A stretch of 17,270 nt of DNA, from positions 1 through 17,270 of the forward strand of contig LVBC01000051.1 in the NCBI GenBank assembly GCA_001604265.1, read 5' to 3'. A program made the position numbers and the translations under genes. This document shows positions 8,511 through 13,982 of this stretch, in pieces; the first letter of the stretch is position 1; each line of letters begins with the position of its first letter. Source of the stretch: Spirochaetales bacterium Spiro_01 (lineage in GTDB: Bacteria; Spirochaetota; Spirochaetia; Sphaerochaetales; Sphaerochaetaceae). Below the pieces are notes generated by a model. The model saw only the letters and a list, made by a program, of their open reading frames with translations. It made no database searches and was not told the origin of the DNA.

Positions 8511-10510
8511 TGGCATACGCAAGCAAACTCTTCGATCAGAACTTCATCGAGTACGCATCCTATGTAATCCGAGACAGGGCAATTCCCGATATAACCGATG
8601 GCTTCAAGCCGGTACAGAGAAGGATCATCCACACCCTTATCGAGATGGATGATGGTCGCTTCCACAAGGTAGCCGGTGTAGTCGGTGCCGTCATGAAGTA
8701 CCATCCTCATGGGGATGCTTCCATAAACGATGCGCTTGTAAATCTTGCAAACTGCGACCTCTTCATCGAGGGGCAGGGAAACTTCGGCAACGCACTTACT
8801 GGGGATCCGGCAGCTGCAGGCAGATACATCGAGTGCCGTCTTCTTCCAATTGCAAAGAAGGTCCTGTACTCACCTGAGATAACAGAGTATGTGGACTCCT
8901 ACGATGGCAGGAACAAGGAGCCTGTCGTCTTCCAGGCGAAGATACCGGTCGTCGTCATCCAGGGCACAAGCGGCATCGCAGTAGGCATGAGGACCGACAT
9001 CCTTCCTCACAACATCATAGAGGTCCTGGATGCCGAGGCTGCAGTATTGAGAGGAGAGGATATCGAGCTCTTCCCGGATTTCCCCTCGGGCGGCATCATG
9101 GATGTCTCGAGCTACGATGATGGAAAGGGCTTTGTTACAGTCAGGGCAAGACTGGATATCTCGGACCCGAAGAAGGTCGTAATCACAGAGCTTCCATATG
9201 GTGTCACTACCGAGCAGATGATCGACTCGATCAAGGAGGCGAACGACCTTGGAAAGCTCCACATCGCAAGAGTGGACGACTATACAGCAGAGCAGGTCAA
9301 CATCGAGATATCGCTTCAGAGGAACACCTACGCAAAGGATATCGTGGATGCGCTGTACGCATATACGAAGTGCGAGACGAAGATCAGCGTGAATCCTATC
9401 GTCATCGAGGGAGACCTTCCCAAGATTGTCGGCATCTCGGAGATGATCCGCTTCCACGCCGCGCACCTTCTGAAGGTCCTCGAAAGGGAGCAGGAGATAG
9501 AGAAGGATCACCTGCGAGAGAAGCTCCATGCAAGGACGCTTGAAAGGATCTTCGTCGAGGAGAGAATCTACAAGAGAATCGAGACGAAGAAGACCGAAGA
9601 AGATGTGAAGAAGGCCGTGATCACAGGCTTCAAGCCCTTTGCAGACCAGCTTGTCAGAGAGATAAACGATGACGATGTCGACAGACTTCTGAAGATTCCA
9701 ATCAGGAGGATCTCTCTCTTCGATATCAACAAGAACCTCGATGAGATTGCGGACATCAACGATGGAATCGCCCAGTGCGAATACAACATCTCCCACATAA
9801 CCGAGTTCAGCCTGAAGTACCTCGAAGAGGTCAAGGAGATGGCCATCAAGACCCATGACAGGAACAGAAGGACCGAGATCAAGAGCTATCAGGCCCTCGA
9901 TGTGAAGACTGTCGCTGTAAGGAACCTCGATCTGAAGTACGACCAGGAGACCGGTTACCTTGGAACCAACCTCAAGAGCGGCGAAGTGCTTCTCAAGGTC
10001 AGCCCATACGACAAGGTCTTCTACATGAAGAAGGATGGCTCGTACCGTGTCACCAATGTCACGGACAAGGAGTTCATCGGCTCCGATGGTCTCTTCTACT
10101 GGTGCATCGCAGACAAGGAGGAGCTTTCACAGGTTCCGTTCACTGCGATCTTCAGGGAGAAGGAGTCGAAGTTCTACTTCATCAAGAGGTTCAACATCTG
10201 CTCCTTCCAAACCGGAAAGCTCTATTCGATCCTTCCTGCTGGAAACTACAAGATCGTCAAGCTTTCGACCTTCCAGAATGCGATCATATTCGCAAAGTAC
10301 AAGCCGGGCTGTGGCTACAGGGTGCTTGAGGAGACCTTCCGCTTTGCAGACTTCGCAATCAGGAAGAGCAGCCAGAGCGCTGGCAACAAGCTCATCACAA
10401 AGCAGCTTGCCAGCCTGACTTTGAGGCAGATAAAGGATTCGAGCACCAGCGAGGAGGCCGAACCGGGGCTCTTCGATGAAGTGGAGCAAGAGGACAGGAA
10501 GAAAAAGTGA
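8510..10510 (+). CDS. parC: Type IIA DNA topoisomerase subunit A (ParC-like)
   Basis: This is the DNA-cleaving partner of the preceding subunit. The winged-helix and tower domains occupy about residues 1-470, with the catalytic tyrosine Y106 in AAAGRYIECRL. The quinolone-region motif is KYHPHGDASINDAL (63-76), with Ala at the position of the usual resistance-determining serine. A coiled-coil region near 310-370 is followed by the dimer gate. The C-terminal part (about 490-640) has beta-strand repeats such as SGEVLLKVS and KDGSYRVTNV, compatible with a short pinwheel, and ends in an acidic and lysine-rich tail. At 666 residues it is shorter than E. coli ParC. ATG 8510 shares one base with the parE stop, and GGAGG about 10 bases upstream can serve as ribosome site. 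The two subunits are probably translationally coupled. Confidence 0.93.
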   Translation: MAYASKLFDQNFIEYASYVIRDRAIPDITDGFKPVQRRIIHTLIEMDDGRFHKVAGVVGAVMKYHPHGDASINDALVNLANCDLFIEGQGNFGNALTGDPAAAGRYIECRLLPIAKKVLYSPEITEYVDSYDGRNKEPVVFQAKIPVVVIQGTSGIAVGMRTDILPHNIIEVLDAEAAVLRGEDIELFPDFPSGGIMDVSSYDDGKGFVTVRARLDISDPKKVVITELPYGVTTEQMIDSIKEANDLGKLHIARVDDYTAEQVNIEISLQRNTYAKDIVDALYAYTKCETKISVNPIVIEGDLPKIVGISEMIRFHAAHLLKVLEREQEIEKDHLREKLHARTLERIFVEERIYKRIETKKTEEDVKKAVITGFKPFADQLVREINDDDVDRLLKIPIRRISLFDINKNLDEIADINDGIAQCEYNISHITEFSLKYLEEVKEMAIKTHDRNRRTEIKSYQALDVKTVAVRNLDLKYDQETGYLGTNLKSGEVLLKVSPYDKVFYMKKDGSYRVTNVTDKEFIGSDGLFYWCIADKEELSQVPFTAIFREKESKFYFIKRFNICSFQTGKLYSILPAGNYKIVKLSTFQNAIIFAKYKPGCGYRVLEETFRFADFAIRKSSQSAGNKLITKQLASLTLRQIKDSSTSEEAEPGLFDEVEQEDRKKK

Positions 10511-11193
10511 GCATCAAGGATAGAATCCTCTACGAGGACAACCACCTTATAGTCATCAACAAGAGGCCCGGAGAGCTCGTTCAGGGGGACGAGACTGGGG
10601 ATATCACCCTTGCCGACATGGTAAAGGAGTATCTGAAGGTCACCTACAGCAAGCCGGGCAATGTATACCTCGGCATCCCGCATCGCCTAGATAGACCGAC
10701 ATCTGGCATAGTTGTCTATGCGAAGACAGAGAAGGCCCTGATAAGACTGAACGATGCATTCAGAGGCAGTGACGTCAAGAAGACCTACTGGGCAGTCGTG
10801 GACAACTGTCCAAGGGAGAGCGAGGGGACTCTGGTCCACTACATCGTCCGTGATCCGAGGAACAACACCTCCCGTGCCTATCCAAAGGAGGTGAAGGGGA
10901 GCAAGATCGCAAAGCTGAGCTACAGGGTGCTTGGAAAGAGCGACAGGTACTTCCTGCTTGAGATAGACCTCCACACAGGTCGCCACCACCAGATCAGGGC
11001 CCAGCTGGCCGCAATCGGCTGCCACATAAAGGGGGATCTGAAGTACGGCTTTGCAAGGTCCAATCCGGATGGTGGAATCCACCTTCATGCAAGAAGGATC
11101 AGATTCATCCACCCAGTGAGAAAGGAGCCGCTCGATATCGTAGCAGCTCCTCCTAAGGATCCCGTCTGGGACTATTTTGCCAAGAATATTTAA
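10507..11193 (+). CDS. RluA-family RNA pseudouridine synthase
   Basis: It is predicted to convert uridine to pseudouridine in rRNA or tRNA. The 228 residues hold the RluA catalytic motif HRLDRPTSG (59-67) with D62 as the catalytic aspartate, and later LHTGRHHQIRAQLA, another family hallmark. There is no N-terminal S4 domain, so it is a compact member. The exact target cannot be given. The start is GTG, overlapping the parC stop in GTGA, with AGGA seven bases upstream. This makes it the third gene of the topoisomerase operon. The stop is 21 bases from the convergent SDR stop, and I find no intrinsic terminator in between, only a 4-bp UUCG hairpin (11203-11214). Confidence 0.92.
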   Translation: MSIKDRILYEDNHLIVINKRPGELVQGDETGDITLADMVKEYLKVTYSKPGNVYLGIPHRLDRPTSGIVVYAKTEKALIRLNDAFRGSDVKKTYWAVVDNCPRESEGTLVHYIVRDPRNNTSRAYPKEVKGSKIAKLSYRVLGKSDRYFLLEIDLHTGRHHQIRAQLAAIGCHIKGDLKYGFARSNPDGGIHLHARRIRFIHPVRKEPLDIVAAPPKDPVWDYFAKNI

Positions 11194-11214
11194 GGGATAT
11201 GCCTCTTTCGAGAG

Positions 11215-11877
11215 TCATTGCTTTTCTGGCCAGACAAAGGTCGCATTGAGGTGCGCCTCTCCGTTGTCTATCAGGATATCCTCGCCTGAGCAGGATCTGT
11301 TGACCGCTGTCAGGAAGTATATCCACTGTGCAATCTCCTCCGGCTCGGCCCACTTCTTCAGAGGCGTTACCTTCATGATCTCATTCCAGAGCTTCTCATC
11401 CTCCATTACAGGTCTGTTGAGCTCTGTCCTGACTCCTCCCGGAGAGATGGAGTTGCAGGTCGCCCCATACCTTGCCAGCCTTATGGCCACATTCCTCGTA
11501 TAGGCAAGCAGTCCACCCTTGGAGGCAGAGTAGTAGGCGAACTCGGCTCCCGAGTGGGCCGATGCGGAGGCTATGATCAGAACGGACCTTATGCCCTCGT
11601 GGAATGCATACCTCTCTGTTACATTGATGGTCCCCTTGAGGTTGATGTCTATATCGTCGCTGCTGTCCTGAACTCCAGCAGCAGCGACGAGTATATCGAT
11701 ATCCGGCAGCTTTGGAAGCTCCTTTTCAGTGATGTCCACTCTGATGTGCGAGTAGGCAGGATCGTCTATCCTGCTTTCCCTGCTATCCATCCCTATTACA
11801 GTGTGCCCTTTCTCGAGGAAGAGCAGTGCAGCTGCTCTTCCTATGCCCCCAGATGAACCAGTAATCAGAACCTTCAT
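11215..11877 (-). CDS. Short-chain dehydrogenase/reductase (SDR)
   Basis: This is a 220-residue classical SDR, predicted to use NAD(P) to oxidise or reduce an unknown substrate. The Rossmann motif TGSSGGIG (6-13) and the catalytic Y116-x3-K120 (YYSASKG) are present, with Ser in IIASASA (104 or 106) and ISPGGVRT (144-151) after it. The usual NNAG motif reads AAAG (66-68), which weakens but does not exclude activity. Sequence resembles 3-oxoacyl-ACP reductases or sugar dehydrogenases; I cannot choose. The same frame stays open upstream to 12657, but MKVLITG is the natural N-terminus, with AAGGGAG five bases upstream as ribosome site. The ATG overlaps the transporter stop in ATGA, implying coupling. 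Confidence 0.9.
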   Translation of the reverse strand: MKVLITGSSGGIGRAAALLFLEKGHTVIGMDSRESRIDDPAYSHIRVDITEKELPKLPDIDILVAAAGVQDSSDDIDINLKGTINVTERYAFHEGIRSVLIIASASAHSGAEFAYYSASKGGLLAYTRNVAIRLARYGATCNSISPGGVRTELNRPVMEDEKLWNEIMKVTPLKKWAEPEEIAQWIYFLTAVNRSCSGEDILIDNGEAHLNATFVWPEKQ

Positions 11878-12569
11878 GCCTGCTCCCTTGCAATTACCTT
11901 CTGTATATGTCCTGTAAGTGGAATCGTGATGAAAGGCACAAGACAGGACTCTACGACCAGCTCGATGACCGTGCCGGATAGTACAGCTGTAATTATATCT
12001 AATACAGACATCTCGTACACTGAAATCCCTATGGGTGCAAAGGCCATGAACATGAAAAGGGCATTGTCGACCAGCTGTCCTATCAGGGTAGAGAATGCGG
12101 CCCTGAGGAAGAAGAATATCCTGTTGTCCCTCTTTGCCAGGGCATCCTTTATCTTCTGTATGATATGGACGTTCACGTAGTTTCCTACAAGGAATGCTGT
12201 AATTGAAGAGATTATAGTCCTGGGTCCATTCGAGAATATCCTGGAAAATGCGTCTGCCTGGTCGTAGTATTCCGGCAGTGTCGGGATGTATACGATGATC
12301 CTTGCAATTACCATGATGAAGAAGGTTACGATGGCCGAGAAGACTACAATCTGCAGTGCTGTTCTCTCCTCCCATACCTCTGTAATTACATTGGAAATCA
12401 GGAAGACACCCCAGCTTATTATCAATCCGGCATCGCACAGGATGATGGGTGTTCCGAAGGAGAGCGACTTCATGCAGAAGATGTTCATTGTCGTCGAGAT
12501 GACTGCCAGAGTGACTGCCAGAAGGATCAGGTATTCGTTCGACCCGATCAAAGGCTTCTTGTTTTTCAT
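11874..12569 (-). CDS. VUT/YhhQ-family transporter, putative queuosine precursor transporter
   Basis: A 231-residue integral membrane protein with about six hydrophobic segments, beginning near residues 12-32. Family signs are SNVITEVWEERTA (near 59-71), an SSITAFLVGNYVN segment and a TLIGQLVDNALFMF segment. Members such as E. coli YhhQ import queuosine precursors (7-cyano- or 7-aminomethyl-deazaguanine) for tRNA modification, so that role is likely but inferred. The gene has a clear ribosome site (GAGG, 12579-12576) seven bases before the ATG. It also has a leader with potential structure that could mask this site. Its stop overlaps the SDR start. No other queuosine gene is in the window to support the assignment. 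Confidence 0.85.
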   Translation of the reverse strand: MKNKKPLIGSNEYLILLAVTLAVISTTMNIFCMKSLSFGTPIILCDAGLIISWGVFLISNVITEVWEERTALQIVVFSAIVTFFIMVIARIIVYIPTLPEYYDQADAFSRIFSNGPRTIISSITAFLVGNYVNVHIIQKIKDALAKRDNRIFFFLRAAFSTLIGQLVDNALFMFMAFAPIGISVYEMSVLDIITAVLSGTVIELVVESCLVPFITIPLTGHIQKVIAREQA

Positions 12570-12655
12570 TGTTTTCCTCTAATAGTTTTGATTTGTTGAA
12601 CGGAGGATTTCCAGGAATGTGTACGAACTCCGTTGGACAAGGTCCGAGAGGAAAC
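12570..12655 (-). promoter_or_regulatory. Structured 5' leader of the VUT transporter gene, possible riboswitch
   Basis: The minus-strand RNA can form an outer helix of UUUCCUCU (12654-12647) with AGAGGAAA (12580-12573), which is the ribosome site. It encloses a small GGAC/GUCC hairpin (12645-12635) and, directly adjacent, a 7-bp AACGGAG/CUCCGUU hairpin (12634-12628 with 12605-12599). An A-rich 18-base linker (12598-12581) follows. The family often carries preQ1 riboswitches, but the match to known preQ1 consensus is poor. A competing extended -10 (TGCTATGTT, 12661-12653) would start transcription near 12646 and remove the anti-ribosome-site strand. TATATT (12676-12671) would retain it. Confidence 0.35.
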
Positions 12656-12740
12656 ATAGCACAAAGTGAAAATATAGACTACAGGGAAATGATTCGATTT
12701 TTCACTTCAGGGCCCAGAAAAGTCGAGAGGCCGGATGCAG

Positions 12741-12772
12741 AAAAAGAGGAGGGGACGACCTGAGTCCCCTCC
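12741..12772 (-). terminator. Intrinsic terminator after the alcohol dehydrogenase gene
   Basis: On the minus strand a perfect 9-bp stem, GGAGGGGAC (12772-12764) with GTCCCCTCC (12756-12748), has a 7-base loop and is followed by TCTTTTT. It starts 20 bases after the stop at 12792. It closes the receiver/PEP-adh unit and insulates the transporter gene downstream on the same strand. Confidence 0.9.
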
Positions 12773-12791
12773 CTGGTAAGCTTCTATCGAT

Positions 12792-13982
12792 TTACTTTGC
12801 CAGATAGTAGATGGCCTTCAGGTCCTCCTTGTAGAGAGTTCTCAGGTCTCCACCAAGAGTCCTTGTGCCGAAGAAGGTACAGCTTTCTGCCATTCTCTCG
12901 ATCTGCTCCTCTGTTGGGAAGATGTTCATCTCTGAAAGCCTTGTCGGCATTCCGATCGACCTGTAGAACTCCTCCATGGCCTCGATTGCGGCCTTTCCAT
13001 CTGCAAGCGCATCTCCGGTCGGCTCTACATCAAGTACTCTGTAGCCGAACTTGGCGAACTTCTCGGGAGCATCCTTCAGGATGTACTTTGCCCAGGCTGG
13101 CCAGATCACAGCAAGGCCTGCACCGTGTGCGACATCGAAGATTCCGGAAAGCTCATGCTCGATCTGGTGGCTTGCCCAGTCGCCACGAACACTGTTTCCC
13201 AGATTCATGAAGCTGTTGTGGGAAACAGAGGAACCCCACATGAGGTCGGCTCTTGCATTATAGTCCTTTGGATCCTGGAGGGCCTTTGCACCAGCTTCCT
13301 TTACCTTGCGGCAGAGTGCAAGCTGGAACTCTTCTGTGAGTGGAATGGTGTCCTTTACGAAGTATCTCTCCATTGTGTGCATCATGATATCAACAGTTGC
13401 TGCTGCAGTCTGATATGGAGGCAGTGTCATTGTGAGCTCAGGGTTCATGAGTGCGAACTTCAGTCGGATGTAGTCGCTTGAGAAGCCTCTCTTGAGCCAG
13501 CCATCCTCATTGGTGATGACGCTTGAGTCGCTCATCTCACTGCCAGCTGCTGCCATAGTAAGTACGCAGCCAAGTGGGCTTGCGGCAACCGGATCGGCCT
13601 TCCTGGAGTAGATGTCCCAGACATCGCCATCGTAGCAGGTTCCATATGCGATGCACTTTGCACTGTCGATTACAGAGCCACCGCCGATTGCGAGGATGAA
13701 GTCGAGGTTCTCCTTCCTATAGAGCTCGATACCCTGCTTTGCCAGCGACAGGCGCGGGTTTGGAACAACTCCACCGAATTCAACATGGTAGATTCCCTCC
13801 TCGTCGATCAGGGCAAGAAGCTTTCCAAGAAAGCCATTCTTTACGATTCTCTCCGATCCATAGTGCACAAGTACTCTCTTGGCACCATACTTCTTCAGGG
13901 CCTTTCCCAGCTGCATTTCAGCGCCTGGGCCAAAGATTACATCGGTAGGTGCGTAGTAGTTCGTCAGATTATTGCGTCCCAT
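12792..13982 (-). CDS. Iron-containing alcohol dehydrogenase (BDH/YqhD-like)
   Basis: A group III, metal-dependent NAD(P)H alcohol dehydrogenase of 396 residues, probably reducing aldehydes to alcohols in fermentation or aldehyde detoxification. The nucleotide-binding motif is GGGSVIDSAK (100-109). The metal ligands are inferred as D198, H202, H272 and H286, with spacing matching YqhD and butanol dehydrogenases. It is full length. The start ATG lies within the last codons of the upstream receiver/PEP gene (19-nt overlap). A good ribosome site, AAGGAG, sits about eight bases upstream inside that gene. It therefore depends on the upstream transcript unless a promoter hides in the coding region. 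A strong terminator follows. The actual substrate is unknown. Confidence 0.95.
   Translation of the reverse strand: MGRNNLTNYYAPTDVIFGPGAEMQLGKALKKYGAKRVLVHYGSERIVKNGFLGKLLALIDEEGIYHVEFGGVVPNPRLSLAKQGIELYRKENLDFILAIGGGSVIDSAKCIAYGTCYDGDVWDIYSRKADPVAASPLGCVLTMAAAGSEMSDSSVITNEDGWLKRGFSSDYIRLKFALMNPELTMTLPPYQTAAATVDIMMHTMERYFVKDTIPLTEEFQLALCRKVKEAGAKALQDPKDYNARADLMWGSSVSHNSFMNLGNSVRGDWASHQIEHELSGIFDVAHGAGLAVIWPAWAKYILKDAPEKFAKFGYRVLDVEPTGDALADGKAAIEAMEEFYRSIGMPTRLSEMNIFPTEEQIERMAESCTFFGTRTLGGDLRTLYKEDLKAIYYLAK

Noticed and set aside
8870..9856. 328-residue antisense frame in the parC-like gene
   Set aside because: It is an antisense shadow with no recognisable domain, no ribosome site and no promoter, covering a gene with clear topoisomerase motifs.
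12570..12655. Confident preQ1-I riboswitch call for the VUT leader
   Set aside because: The A-rich CAAAACUA tail and family context hint at it, but the 22-nt loop and missing loop-tail pairing do not fit the class I consensus. It is kept only as a possible structured leader.
11215..12657. 480-residue minus-strand frame read as one gene
   Set aside because: Only its last 220 residues are an SDR. The rest runs out of frame through the VUT transporter gene, which has its own ribosome site, membrane segments and family motifs. The SDR start is at 11877.
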